DNA of 64,000 bases from Paenibacillus sp. Root444D2 (lineage in GTDB: Bacteria > Bacillota > Bacilli > Paenibacillales > NBRC-103111). The translations under genes and the position numbers were made by a program. The stretch is taken from contig NZ_LMEO01000013.1 of NCBI RefSeq assembly GCF_001426375.1, forward strand, positions 1 to 64,000, in the 5' to 3' direction. Below the pieces are notes generated by a model. That model was given only the letters and a program-made list of their open reading frames with translations, had not been told where the DNA came from and made no database searches. This document shows, one piece after another, positions 21,849 through 30,916 of this stretch (its first letter is position 1; every line of letters starts with the position of its first letter).

Positions 21849-23048
21849 ATGTTGACATGTAAAATTTCTTTAGAAGGCCTGGCTGAAAGTCAGCATGGAC
21901 AAGTCAAATACGCGTCCGCCTTTGCCGATGAGCATATTCAGGATATTGCCCTTGTGGATGGTCACATTATCATTACCCATAACTCTCCGAATGGAAACGA
22001 AGGTATTACAGAACGGGTTCAGCGTCTTATTGAACGCTTCTCGCACGGTGATTTCGGCTTCAAGGAAAACATTCTATTCGAGAACAAAGTCGATACTCCC
22101 TATGAAGGCGATATTATCGCTGAGCTTGTAGAGCGTAAAGCAATTAAAGTGTTGGAGCCCGGCCTTTTTATTTTCCGTGAGCCTTTCTCCAGCTTAATGC
22201 GTTTCTTGGATTATTCTTTCGTTACAAAGATCGCCAAGCGTTTCGAAGGCATGCAGGAAGAGTCTTATCCAGCTGTCATTCATAGTCACACTTTGAATAA
22301 AACAAATCACTTCACTTCTTTCCCGGAGCACATTCATTTCGTGACTCATTTGCGTGAGGATTTGGATGTCATCGAATCCTTCTCCCAATCGATCCGCGAA
22401 GCTGGCGGTTGGAACCAAGAACAGCCATTGGCGCTTGATAACAATATGGTGAAGCCGAACTTCATGATGAATCCTTCTACTTGTTACCACTGCTATGAAG
22501 GCCTAGAGAATGAAACGCTTGAGGGTGACGGCATCGTCGTTACAGCCATTGCGAAATGTCACCGATTCGAGTCCAAAAACCACACCGATTTCGGTCGTCT
22601 GCTCGACTTCTCGATGCGCGAAATTATTTTCGTCGGTAAACCAGACTTCGTCAAAGAAAATCGCCTAAAATCGATTGAATATCTGAAAGAGCTTGCCGTT
22701 GAGTGGAACGTGGACAGCATGATGGAGATCGCCAACGACCCGTTCTTCACGAACGATTTCCAAGTGAAAGCGTCCTTCCAACGCAATCAAGAGATGAAAT
22801 ATGAGCTGCGCTTGAGCATTCCTCATGTGAAGAAATCAATCGCCTGCTCCTCTGTAAATTTCCATAGCAACACGTTCGGAAATGCTTTTAATATTAAAAT
22901 GGGCAAGCGCAACGCCGTTACAGGCTGTGTAGGCTTTGGTATCGAGCGCTGGGCGTTCGCGTTCTTGGCACAGTACGGTCTCGATGAACAGCAGTGGCCT
23001 GCTACATTCCGTGAGCAGTACCATGCTTGGCAGGAGAAGGCGCTGTAA
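21849..23048 (+). CDS. class II aaRS-like amino acid:[carrier protein] ligase
   Basis: 399 residues. The C-terminal 290 residues have class II aminoacyl-tRNA synthetase motifs. Motif 2 is CHRFE (237-241, Arg239) with LDFSMREIIFVG. Motif 3 is GFGIERW (362-368, Arg367). There is no tRNA-binding arm. Cys212 (in TCYHCYEG), Glu258 and Cys360 are spaced like the Cys-Glu-Cys zinc site of atypical SerRS and of the known amino acid:[carrier protein] ligases, which load glycine or alanine on a stand-alone carrier. The N-terminal 110 residues are extra and unrecognised. Position directly after a DltC-like carrier, and absence of a DltA adenylation enzyme, suggest it charges that carrier. The amino acid cannot be predicted from sequence alone. 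Confidence 0.87.
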   Translation: MLTCKISLEGLAESQHGQVKYASAFADEHIQDIALVDGHIIITHNSPNGNEGITERVQRLIERFSHGDFGFKENILFENKVDTPYEGDIIAELVERKAIKVLEPGLFIFREPFSSLMRFLDYSFVTKIAKRFEGMQEESYPAVIHSHTLNKTNHFTSFPEHIHFVTHLREDLDVIESFSQSIREAGGWNQEQPLALDNNMVKPNFMMNPSTCYHCYEGLENETLEGDGIVVTAIAKCHRFESKNHTDFGRLLDFSMREIIFVGKPDFVKENRLKSIEYLKELAVEWNVDSMMEIANDPFFTNDFQVKASFQRNQEMKYELRLSIPHVKKSIACSSVNFHSNTFGNAFNIKMGKRNAVTGCVGFGIERWAFAFLAQYGLDEQQWPATFREQYHAWQEKAL

Positions 23049-23197
23049 GTGCCTTTTCTGTTCTATCCGTAACTACTTTGCTATGTCGACCATAAGCAGA
23101 TCCCCTGATGGATCATTGATGTATAACCATCGATAATGAATCCCGATGAATGATCCTCGCCAAGTGAACCTTGACGATTGATTCCTCGACCGTCTAA

Positions 23198-23429
23198 GTT
23201 GCATTTTGTACAACAATATCTCGATAAAGCGGCCTTTACCAGCAGCAAAGTTGCATTTCTTACAACAATTCTGTTCCAAAACGCCTGATTGATGAAAATC
23301 TCTTTGAATTGTTGTATTTTTTACAACATATAGCCAATATGCTTAAGGATTTAAAAGAATTGTTGCACAAAATGCAACTTCACCACGAGTTGGGACGACG
23401 GTCTTGCTAGCTTGTTGCACGTTTACACC
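23198..23429. repeat. array B: palindromes GTTGYA-N5-TRCAAC inside the operon gap
   Basis: Four perfect or near-perfect copies at 23198-23214, 23250-23266, 23311-23327 and 23362-23378, starts 52, 61 and 51 bases apart. A degenerate fifth copy is at about 23414-23429. They fill the 523-base gap between the ligase and the DltD-like gene. Spacer sequences differ from each other, but the second spacer is weakly similar to the matching spacer of array A, so A and B are probably diverged copies of one element. No gene is supported in this gap. Confidence 0.85.
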
Positions 23430-23571
23430 CCAAGTAACATCACATGGCCCACACACCGACATTAGCTGTACGATATACAGTTCCTTGTCAACTGTGGGCC
23501 AACTAATGCTTCATGCGTTCTCCATGGCAAGCCAGACGTTATGAAGCGTCCATCCTATACAAAGATAATGA

Positions 23572-24483
23572 GTGATACCGTTGAAAGTAGCTGCATTTCT
23601 CAAAAAAAATAGTTTCGTACTCGGCCTGCTGCTGGCAATCGTCGTCTCCGACCTGCTCATTTCTTGGTGGAACCCGATGGTTAGCTCGCGCCGTTTTTAC
23701 AAAAACGACTTTACCAAAACGCTCTACCACCACGGCTGGTCCCAATCGGGTCCAGTTTTCTTCGGTAATTCCTCCGTCACGGGTGCGTATATCGAAGAGA
23801 AATCCGAAGCCCATTTGGTTGAGATGGGACTTTCCTATGGAAAGCTAACCGACCTGAAAGCCATCCTATCGAGTAACCTTTACCAGGTGAAGGATGAGCT
23901 TGTGATTGGCATTGATGTTCACACCATGCTGGACTCACTTGAAACCGATCCAACCTATCAATGGTTCAAACCCTGGTATCAGCCTTATGTTTACACGTAC
24001 CGCGACTATTTCCGGGATTCCGGTGAAGAGTTTGCTCGTAATTTGAGTAAAGGCAGCCTAACCTATGAGCCTCGCTGGATTGATAAAGAGCTGTACCCCG
24101 GTCGCAAAGACGATGCTTTCCTAAAGACGAAATGGACCGAATACGACAAGCGCTTTGGTTCCATGACACTGAAAGATTTTCAGGCAAATTTGGATGCTCT
24201 GCAATGGGTTATCCAGTATGCGAATAAGCATCAACTTCCTCTGCGTGTGATTTGGATGCCGTGGAACAAAGGCTATGCGGATCCGCCTTACGTCGCCTCC
24301 TTGATGCAAGAGGCAAATCGCCAGCTGCAAGCTGCGAATGTGCCTACGCTGGATTTGCTGCACAAATACGATCCACGCTATTTCCATGACCTTGTCCACT
24401 TGAACCGCGAAGAGGGCGCGCCGCTATTTACAAAGGAGGTAGACACATGGTTAAAATCCTTAGGAAAACCATCGAAGTCCTAA
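23572..24483 (+). CDS. DltD-like SGNH hydrolase, membrane-anchored
   Basis: 303 residues: an N-terminal membrane segment (about 14-32, FVLGLLLAIVVSDLLISWW), then an extracellular SGNH-type domain. The nucleophile block is GNSSVTGAY (Ser67 or Ser68) and the last block is D273-L-V-H276, the same D-x-x-H spacing as the catalytic pair in DltD. DltD is needed for the final transfer of D-alanine to lipoteichoic acid. It is shorter than DltD (about 390-420), so it is a relative and not DltD itself. The start may be GTG 23572 or TTG 23581, neither with a strong ribosome site. Its 3' end overlaps the DltX-like gene by 37 bases. Confidence 0.82.
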   Translation: MIPLKVAAFLKKNSFVLGLLLAIVVSDLLISWWNPMVSSRRFYKNDFTKTLYHHGWSQSGPVFFGNSSVTGAYIEEKSEAHLVEMGLSYGKLTDLKAILSSNLYQVKDELVIGIDVHTMLDSLETDPTYQWFKPWYQPYVYTYRDYFRDSGEEFARNLSKGSLTYEPRWIDKELYPGRKDDAFLKTKWTEYDKRFGSMTLKDFQANLDALQWVIQYANKHQLPLRVIWMPWNKGYADPPYVASLMQEANRQLQAANVPTLDLLHKYDPRYFHDLVHLNREEGAPLFTKEVDTWLKSLGKPSKS

Positions 24484-24557
24484 TCTATCTCGTGATGCTG
24501 TATTTGGTTTTCATCTATTTTACTGGCAAGGGCTTGTTTATCTACGAGAAATTCTAG
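24447..24557 (+). CDS. DltX-like 36-residue membrane microprotein
   Basis: A 36-codon gene with an excellent AAAGGAGG seven bases before its ATG, inside the 3' end of the DltD-like gene in another frame. It has a basic N terminus (MVKILRKT), one membrane helix (VLIYLVMLYLVFIYF) and the C-terminal tail GKGLFIYEKF. DltX, the small peptide of classical dlt operons (about 45-50 residues), has the same layout and ends in a conserved FIYN/E-x-F motif. That motif binds the MBOAT/DltD machinery and may be the acyl intermediate via its tyrosine. Order DltD-like, DltX-like, DltB-like supports the call. It is shorter than the usual DltX and would be missed by length-limited gene finders. Confidence 0.85.
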   Translation: MVKILRKTIEVLIYLVMLYLVFIYFTGKGLFIYEKF

Positions 24558-24625
24558 TATTTCTAAATCTTCTAGAAGTCTAAGATGAGACTGATCAAGC
24601 TTTCGAAGCGAGGAGTTCTATAGCT

Positions 24626-25780
24626 ATGTTTTATATGCACATGAACGCAATTATCGCTATGATTGGCATGGTTGCCGTTCTGATGCTCACCCGTAAGTGG
24701 GCTAATAACAAACGCATTCTGATGATTATTTTCAGCCTCTGCTTTCTGCTGCTGTTTAGCCAGAAGCTGCTTATTTTCTATGCTGCTTTCACGATCATTA
24801 ATTATGCTGGCTTTGTTTATCTATGCCGAACAACGTTCTGGCGTAAAGCGACCTTTATTTTCGCGATTGCCGCTAATGTTGTCGGTGTGTTTCTCGGTGT
24901 CCGGCTTTTCGTCATGGACATTTTTCACAATCCATTGTTCGATGCTATCATCTATTTAGGCCTCATTTATAACGTTCTTAAAGTGATCGATGCTTATTAT
25001 TTTGCTTATTTCTTCGGTAAAGAAGGTCAAGTTCCAGCCATTGATTACGCGAATTACCTGCTCTTCATTCCAACTTTTACATCGGGACCGATTTTAAAAT
25101 TCCGTGATTTCATGGCCGATAGCAAAAAGCCTTACAACGTAGACGCCGCTCTTTTTGAAGATAGTGTGAAACGGATCATTTTAGGTTTGTTTAAGAAAAT
25201 TGTTGTGGTCACCTGGATGACCAGCGTTTTCGATCAAGTGCTAAAGCAGGATTTGCACACTCATCAGTCGTTATTTCTATTGATCTGGTTCTATGCACTC
25301 ATTTACTTTGATTTCTCCGGTTATTCCGATATGGCGATCGGCTTTGGGCGATTGATGGGCTATACGATGCCTGAGAACTTCAAGCGTCCTCTCTTCTCAC
25401 CTTCCATGACACAGTTTTGGCGAAATTGGCACGCGACGTTAGGTGATTTTTTCCGAGATCATATTTTCATGTTCTTCTCCCGTACTGCTCCATCCCGCTG
25501 GGTAGCCTCCAGCTTGTCTGTTCTGATTATGGTCTTGATTGGTCTGTGGCATGGCTTTACATGGCTTTATTTCTTCTACGGGCTCTATCATGGGATTATT
25601 CTGGCCATCGAAAATATCTTTAAAATCACTACCGTTAATAAAAAGAAAGTATCCAAAACCTATTTCTACTTTCGTTGTTTCGTTACACAAGCATTAGTTA
25701 CGTTCTCGGTTATTATCTACAGCTCCAATTATGAGACGGTACTTCGGATCTATAAAGGCTTGCTTCATTTTACTGGATGA
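24626..25780 (+). CDS. DltB-like MBOAT O-acyltransferase
   Basis: A 384-residue protein with about ten membrane segments. MBOAT hallmarks are YFDFSGYSDMAIGFGRLMGY (about 227-246), PLFSPSMTQFWRNWHATLGDFFRDHIF (His269) and GLWHGFTWLYFFYGLYHG with the probable catalytic His309. This matches DltB and AlgI/PatA-type proteins that move an acyl group across the membrane to a polymer hydroxyl. Length is close to DltB (about 400). It starts 68 bases after the DltX-like gene with GAGGAG upstream. Inferred job: take the aminoacyl group from the carrier at the inner face and pass it outward with the DltX- and DltD-like partners. Confidence 0.9.
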   Translation: MFYMHMNAIIAMIGMVAVLMLTRKWANNKRILMIIFSLCFLLLFSQKLLIFYAAFTIINYAGFVYLCRTTFWRKATFIFAIAANVVGVFLGVRLFVMDIFHNPLFDAIIYLGLIYNVLKVIDAYYFAYFFGKEGQVPAIDYANYLLFIPTFTSGPILKFRDFMADSKKPYNVDAALFEDSVKRIILGLFKKIVVVTWMTSVFDQVLKQDLHTHQSLFLLIWFYALIYFDFSGYSDMAIGFGRLMGYTMPENFKRPLFSPSMTQFWRNWHATLGDFFRDHIFMFFSRTAPSRWVASSLSVLIMVLIGLWHGFTWLYFFYGLYHGIILAIENIFKITTVNKKKVSKTYFYFRCFVTQALVTFSVIIYSSNYETVLRIYKGLLHFTG

Positions 25781-25786
25781 TAGTGG

Positions 25787-25792
25787 TATAAT
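25787..25792 (+). promoter_or_regulatory. extended -10 promoter for the isomerase-like gene
   Basis: TGGTATAAT (TG-N-TATAAT) starts 4 bases after the MBOAT stop codon, with only a weak -35 (TTCATT at 25764-25769, 17-base spacer). It would give the next gene its own transcript with a leader of about 30 bases. Confidence 0.55.
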
Positions 25793-25828
25793 TTGTGTGG
25801 TTGTTTACCATTTATGGAGGTGTACCTA

Positions 25829-26797
25829 ATGAAGTTAGGCGTTTTTATGGTTCTGTTCGGTGGAAAACCTTTCGAGGAAGCGTTGGATTACATTGCTGCG
25901 AAAGGCTTAGATGCTGTTGAAATTGGTACAGGGGGCTATCCCGGTACAGCTCATTGCAACCCAAGCGAACTTCTCGCAGACGCAGGGAAATTAAAAGCAT
26001 TTAAACATGCGGTGGAATCCCGCGGTTTGACAATCAGCGCGCTTAGCGCACACGGTAACCCGCTGCACCCGCAAAAACACATTGCTAAAGAGTTTCATGA
26101 TGCTATCATACAAACGATTGATCTTGCTGAGCGCTTAGAGGTACCTGTGGTTAATACGTTCTCAGGCTGTCCTGGTGACCATGAGGATGCGAAGTATCCG
26201 AACTGGCCGGTAGCGCCTTGGCCGAACGATTTCCAAGAGATTCTGGACTGGCAGTGGGGGAACAAAATTATTCCTTACTGGACAGAGACAGGCAAGTACG
26301 CTTCCGACCGTAATATTAAAATTGGTCTGGAGTTGCACGGCGGTTTCTCCGTACATACGCCAGCAACTCTCCTTCGTCTGCGCGAAGCAGCAGGTGATGC
26401 GATCGGCGCGAATCTTGACCCGAGTCATATGTGGTGGCAAGGAATCGATCCTGTTCAAGCTGTTCAAATTCTTGGCCGTGCCGGAGCGATTCACCATTTC
26501 CACGCCAAAGATACATCTCTTGATGTTAACAATGTGAACCGCTATGGTGTAACAGACATGCAATCCTACGCTAACATGCTTGACCGCGCTTGGCAGTTCC
26601 GCTCTGTTGGTTATGGTCATGATATGAAAGTTTGGGCTGACATCATTAGCGCTCTGCGCCTTGTTGGTTACGACTATGTCGTGAGCATCGAGCACGAAGA
26701 CGGTTTGATGTCCGTAGAAGAAGGATTCTCCAAAGCGGTGCAAAATCTGCAACAAGTGCTCATCAAGGAACCTCTTGGTGAAATGTGGTGGGTATAA
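25829..26797 (+). CDS. sugar phosphate isomerase/epimerase (AP endonuclease 2 fold)
   Basis: 322 residues of the xylose-isomerase-like TIM barrel family: FGGKPFEEALDYIAAKGLDAVEIGTGGYPG at the start, then LSAHGNPLHP, VVNTFSGCPG, LELHGGFSVHTP, ANLDPSHMWWQGIDP, HFHAKDTSLD and VSIEHEDGLM. The Glu, Asp, His and Glu metal ligands expected in this family are present in these strands. Close relatives are usually annotated as inosose dehydratase/isomerase-like enzymes; the real substrate is unknown. The ATG at 25829 follows GGAGGTG. It sits directly after the dlt-like operon but has its own promoter, so a link is uncertain. Confidence 0.9.
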   Translation: MKLGVFMVLFGGKPFEEALDYIAAKGLDAVEIGTGGYPGTAHCNPSELLADAGKLKAFKHAVESRGLTISALSAHGNPLHPQKHIAKEFHDAIIQTIDLAERLEVPVVNTFSGCPGDHEDAKYPNWPVAPWPNDFQEILDWQWGNKIIPYWTETGKYASDRNIKIGLELHGGFSVHTPATLLRLREAAGDAIGANLDPSHMWWQGIDPVQAVQILGRAGAIHHFHAKDTSLDVNNVNRYGVTDMQSYANMLDRAWQFRSVGYGHDMKVWADIISALRLVGYDYVVSIEHEDGLMSVEEGFSKAVQNLQQVLIKEPLGEMWWV

Positions 26798-26910
26798 GCA
26801 TTCGCTCAAGGATAAACGACTCCGTCGTCCTTCTGGGACGAGCGAGTTTGTCAAGACTGATGACGCGAAGTGTAATAAAACTTATACTTTCTCAGCTACT
26901 TAAATAAATC

Positions 26911-26963
26911 AAAAAAGCCCGCAGGCGCCGTTGATCTTACGATCTTGGTCCTGCGGGCTTTTA
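26911..26963. terminator. bidirectional terminator
   Basis: GCCCGCAGG (26917-26925) pairs with CCTGCGGGC (26950-26958). Runs of A before and T after let it serve the isomerase-like gene on the plus strand and the DUF2759 gene on the minus strand. Confidence 0.8.
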
Positions 26964-26980
26964 TCTTGTTTTGCTCTGAT

Positions 26981-27181
26981 TTACCAGCCGCTGATCATAA
27001 CGTAATCCATGATGCCGAATACGATCAAGGAAATTCCCGCAAACCCAAGGGCAAACAAATTTCTTCGAGGGTTGATCAACTGTCTAATAACCGCAATGGC
27101 GATGACAACCGTGAAGATCAAAACGTAAATATCAAAGCTTGTATACGTACTTGTTGTTGCTGCTGCTTCCGCTAATAACAT
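26981..27181 (-). CDS. DUF2759-like small membrane protein
   Basis: 66 residues with two membrane segments (FDIYVLIFTVVIAIAVIRQLI and LFALGFAGISLIVFGIMDYVMI) joined by NPRRN. The RNLFALGF-x2-SLIVFG pattern fits the DUF2759 family of Bacillales membrane proteins, whose role is not known. AAGGAGG lies seven bases before the ATG. It ends next to a bidirectional terminator and appears monocistronic. Confidence 0.75.
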   Translation of the reverse strand: MLLAEAAATTSTYTSFDIYVLIFTVVIAIAVIRQLINPRRNLFALGFAGISLIVFGIMDYVMISGW

Positions 27182-27499
27182 GGTGAAACCTCCTTATAGT
27201 AACTCGGTGCAAGGCACACGTCCTGCTATTTTAATTCTATGTTAGCTTGATTGGGCAATAGATGCAAGTGATTACACTGATGTGTAACAAGTTTGTCACC
27301 TTTTGCAGGCCTTGACCCATATGATAAGGCCATGAATGGATGGATTCAACGAAGCTCATACATCAAATCAATGATTTCTTTTTGATAAATCGTGTTTTCT
27401 CATACCTGCCTCGTAAGTATAAAATGTCCATCTCTTCGAGTATTTATAACTCCGAGCATATTGAGATTCAACTCATGACTTATACATCAGCGGCCAAAA

Positions 27500-27542
27500 T
27501 AAAAAATAAACCCGACATCCCTATCAAGGGACGTTTCGGGTT
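27500..27542 (-). terminator. terminator of the 52-residue gene
   Basis: On the minus strand a 13-base stem (AACCCGAAACGTCCC against GGGATGTCGGGTT, small bulge) is followed by TTATTTTTTATTTT. It is 26 bases after the stop of the small gene. Confidence 0.7.
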
Positions 27543-27567
27543 CTATGTTTTCTTAGAGTAACATTTC

Positions 27568-27726
27568 TTAAACGACTAGTCCGTACACGGGGTCGAATTC
27601 TTTATGCTCCTCTAAGTATACGTTTTGTAGTTTTTCTGCTAATTCTTTCTCCTGCCAAGCTAAGAATCGAAAAGGATCAATACCTAAAGCAGAAACAATC
27701 TCTTGTAACTCTAACGTCGGTTTCAT
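27568..27726 (-). CDS. small acidic protein of unknown function, 52 residues
   Basis: A small gene with a strong GGAGG six bases before its ATG and a clear terminator after it, which together make it credible. The product starts MKPTLELQEIVSALGI, has a helical LAWQEKELAEKLQ centre and ends EFDPVYGLVV. No signal peptide, membrane segment or known motif is visible. The first half could be a short helix-turn-helix-like pair. I do not recognise a family. Confidence 0.7.
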   Translation of the reverse strand: MKPTLELQEIVSALGIDPFRFLAWQEKELAEKLQNVYLEEHKEFDPVYGLVV

Positions 27727-27937
27727 AACAAGCCTCCATAAAGTAGATAGATTATACTGCTTATATCCTCAATCATGGATAGTTAGTAATAGGGATATTT
27801 TCGTATGCAACTTATAACCTAATTATAGGTCTATTCTCCCTCATTGTGATAGAGGGTTAAATTGTCGAAGCTTGTATCATTCTATTAAGTCTTAACAAAA
27901 TTAAAGGTATGTTAGTCGGAATTGTGACAAAAAGAAC

Positions 27938-27985
27938 AAAATAAGCTTGGCGTCACGATCTCTTGTATCGTGAGCCAAGCTTATT
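27938..27985 (-). terminator. terminator of uvrBA
   Basis: A long hairpin whose arms (27940-27959 and 27967-27985) include AATAAGCTTGGC and its complement, followed on the minus strand by TTTTG. It lies 12 bases after the uvrA stop. Confidence 0.75.
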
Positions 27986-27996
27986 CGGGTAACTGA

Positions 27997-30879
27997 CTAA
28001 CCTACTGATTCTTCTAGCACCTCAAGGCGCTTCGCATAGTTCTCAGAGCGCTCCCGATCCCGTTCAAGGATCGGTTTCAAATACTGGCCGGTGTAGGACC
28101 CGGCCACCTTCACGACATCCTCCGGCGTACCGGCTGCCACGATCAGTCCTCCGCGGGTACCACCCTCGGGGCCTAAATCGATGACGTGGTCCGCCGTCTT
28201 GATCACATCGAGGTTATGCTCGATGACAAGTACGGTTTCACCGTTCTCAACGAGACGGTGAAGCACCTTCAGCAGACGATCGATATCGTGGATGTGGAGC
28301 CCCGTAGTGGGCTCATCCAGGATGTAGATCGTCTTGCCTGTGCTGCGGCGGTACAGCTCCGCCGCAAGCTTCACACGCTGGGCTTCGCCGCCGGACAGCG
28401 TAGTAGCTGGCTGGCCGAGGGTCATGTAGCCCAGGCCCACATCTAGAAGTGTCGTCAGCTTACGATGAATACGCGGCAAGTTCTTGAAGAACTCGCAGCC
28501 GTCCTCAATCGTCATTTCTAACACTTCGGAAATGCTCTTGCCTTTGTACTTCACTTCCATCGTCTCGCGGTTGTACCGCTTGCCTTTACAGACTTCACAA
28601 GGCACATACACGTCTGGTAAGAAGTGCATCTCGATCTTGATGATGCCGTCTCCACGACAAGCCTCACAGCGGCCGCCCTTCACGTTAAAGCTGAAGCGGC
28701 CTTTCTTGTAACCGCGAACCTTGGCTTCGTTCGTATTCGCATAAACATCACGAATATCGTCAAACACACCGGTATACGTCGCTGGATTCGAGCGTGGCGT
28801 GCGGCCAATCGGTGATTGGTCAATGTCGATGACTTTATCAATGTGTTCAAGTCCCACAATTTCCTTGTGCTCACCAGGACGCACCTTAGCTCCGTTTAAA
28901 TCACGCGACAAGGTTTTGAACAAAATCTCGTTAATCAACGTACTTTTGCCTGAACCGGATACCCCTGTTACACAGGTGAATACTCCGAGTGGCACTTTAG
29001 CCGAGACGTTGCGCAAATTATTTTCTTTGGCGCCTTTGACCTCGATCCATTTCCCATTCGGCTTGCGTCGCGCTGCTGGAATAGGAATGAAACGTTTGCC
29101 GCTAAGGTATTGTCCTGTTAGAGAGTTTTCGTCTTTCATCAACTCTGTAGGCGTACCTTCCGCAATAACTTGTCCGCCATGAATACCGGCACCAGGACCG
29201 ATATCGATAATGTAATCCGCAGCCATCATCGTGTCTTCATCATGTTCCACGACGATTAATGTGTTGCCGAGATCACGCATATGTTCGAGCGTCTGAATCA
29301 GACGCGTATTATCTCTTTGATGAAGCCCAATGCTAGGCTCATCCAAAATATAAAGGACACCCATCAAACTAGAACCGATCTGTGTAGCCAAGCGAATCCG
29401 CTGCGCTTCTCCACCCGATAACGTACCTGCAGCACGATGCATCGTTAAGTAATCAAGACCCACGTTGACAAGGAACCCCAGGCGAGATCTGATTTCTTTG
29501 AGAATCAAATTGGAAATCGTCAGCTCACGTTCATTCAAGTCCAGCCCTTTGAACCATTCCTCAGCGTCACCAATTGAAAGGGAAGTTGCATGCGCAATGT
29601 TTTTGCCATTGATCGTCACAGCTAACGTTTCGGGCTTCAGACGCTGTCCTTTACACTTCGGACAAGGCTTCGTGCTCATATACGTCTGGATATGCTCCCT
29701 GATCCCCTCAGAGAACGTATCTTTGAATCTGCGCTCTAAGTTGCGAATGATACCCTCGAAAGGAACCAACGCTTCCTTGCTCGCTCCCATATCATTCTCG
29801 TAGCGGAAGCGAATCTTCTCCCCGCCTGTTCCATAAAGGATAACCTTTATTTGATCACTGCTGATCTCAGAAACAGGCACATTGCGCGGAATGGAATAAT
29901 GTTCACAAACCGCAGCAAGAAACTGCGGGTAATAGTTGGAAGTGCTGCCGGCCCAAGCTTCGAACGCTCCCTCTTCAATCGTTAGCTTCATATCAGGAAC
30001 AAGTAAATCAGGATCAACAATCATTTGACTGCCTAGTCCATCACAATCGGGACAAGCGCCAAAGGGACTGTTAAACGAAAACATTCTCGGTGCTAATTCT
30101 TCAACACTGAAGCCGCACTCCGGACAGGCTAAGTTCTGGCTAAAAAGAAGCTCTTCTTTGTCAATGATATCAACGATTACCCGGCCATTCGCCAGCTTGA
30201 GCGCTGTCTCCAGTGAATCCGCAAGACGAGTTTGAACATCCTCTTTGATCACGATACGGTCAACAACGACCTCAATCGTATGCTTTTTATTTTTGTCGAG
30301 CTCAATCTTCTCAGCGAGATCGACCGTTTCACCGTTGACACGCACCCTGACGAATCCCTGCTTTTGAATATCAGCAAGCAGCTTCGTATGTTCGCCTTTG
30401 CGTCCTGAAATAAGGGGAGCTAGAATCTGGAGCTTCGTTCGTTCCGGATACTCCATAATGCGATCCACCATTTGTTCCACGGTTTGCGATGTAATCTCAA
30501 TACCATGGGTCGGACAGTGCGGACGTCCAATTCGAGCATATAGTAAGCGCAAATAGTCGTAAATCTCCGTTACTGTCCCAACCGTGGAACGCGGATTACG
30601 GCTTGTTGTTTTCTGATCAATGGAAATAGCCGGGGATAGACCTTCAATCGAATCTACATCCGGCTTATCCATTTGCCCTAGAAATTGTCTGGCATAGGCA
30701 GATAGAGATTCAACGTATCTGCGCTGCCCCTCCGCATAAATCGTATCAAAGGCAAGCGAAGATTTCCCTGATCCACTTAAGCCTGTGAGAACAACAAACT
30801 TATCACGCGGAATCGTGACATCGATATTTTTCAGATTATGAGCTCTCGCTCCTTTAATGACGATTTGATCTCTAGACAC
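27997..30879 (-). CDS. uvrA: excinuclease ABC subunit A
   Basis: A 960-residue damage-recognition ATPase of nucleotide excision repair, with the full duplicated ABC layout. Walker [13 protein letters not shown] is near residue 33 and [15 protein letters not shown] near 640. Signatures are [12 protein letters not shown] (about 490) and [12 protein letters not shown] (about 830). The zinc modules are CPECGF/CPDCDG, CPKCKG and [14 protein letters not shown]. The start is GTG (GTG-TCT-AGA) after AGGAG. It follows uvrB by 37 bases and is probably co-transcribed from the LexA-like promoter at 33233-33283. Confidence 0.98.
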   Translation of the reverse strand: MSRDQIVIKGARAHNLKNIDVTIPRDKFVVLTGLSGSGKSSLAFDTIYAEGQRRYVESLSAYARQFLGQMDKPDVDSIEGLSPAISIDQKTTSRNPRSTVGTVTEIYDYLRLLYARIGRPHCPTHGIEITSQTVEQMVDRIMEYPERTKLQILAPLISGRKGEHTKLLADIQKQGFVRVRVNGETVDLAEKIELDKNKKHTIEVVVDRIVIKEDVQTRLADSLETALKLANGRVIVDIIDKEELLFSQNLACPECGFSVEELAPRMFSFNSPFGACPDCDGLGSQMIVDPDLLVPDMKLTIEEGAFEAWAGSTSNYYPQFLAAVCEHYSIPRNVPVSEISSDQIKVILYGTGGEKIRFRYENDMGASKEALVPFEGIIRNLERRFKDTFSEGIREHIQTYMSTKPCPKCKGQRLKPETLAVTINGKNIAHATSLSIGDAEEWFKGLDLNERELTISNLILKEIRSRLGFLVNVGLDYLTMHRAAGTLSGGEAQRIRLATQIGSSLMGVLYILDEPSIGLHQRDNTRLIQTLEHMRDLGNTLIVVEHDEDTMMAADYIIDIGPGAGIHGGQVIAEGTPTELMKDENSLTGQYLSGKRFIPIPAARRKPNGKWIEVKGAKENNLRNVSAKVPLGVFTCVTGVSGSGKSTLINEILFKTLSRDLNGAKVRPGEHKEIVGLEHIDKVIDIDQSPIGRTPRSNPATYTGVFDDIRDVYANTNEAKVRGYKKGRFSFNVKGGRCEACRGDGIIKIEMHFLPDVYVPCEVCKGKRYNRETMEVKYKGKSISEVLEMTIEDGCEFFKNLPRIHRKLTTLLDVGLGYMTLGQPATTLSGGEAQRVKLAAELYRRSTGKTIYILDEPTTGLHIHDIDRLLKVLHRLVENGETVLVIEHNLDVIKTADHVIDLGPEGGTRGGLIVAAGTPEDVVKVAGSYTGQYLKPILERDRERSENYAKRLEVLEESVG

Positions 30880-30916
30880 AGTACCCTTCCTCTCCTATGT
30901 GAAGCTGAAGCCCCTT

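Noticed and set aside
21849..23048. Seryl-tRNA synthetase or another true tRNA synthetase
   Set aside because: There is no N-terminal tRNA-binding coiled coil, and the gene stands directly after a carrier-protein gene.
23073..23279. 68-codon minus-strand open frame (with a CCKKCNF-type N terminus)
   Set aside because: Its sequence is made by the palindromes of array B read as codons. Similar spurious frames would appear at any array copy.
27340..27561. 73-codon plus-strand open frame
   Set aside because: It has no ribosome site and its 3' half is the terminator hairpin of the minus-strand 52-residue gene.
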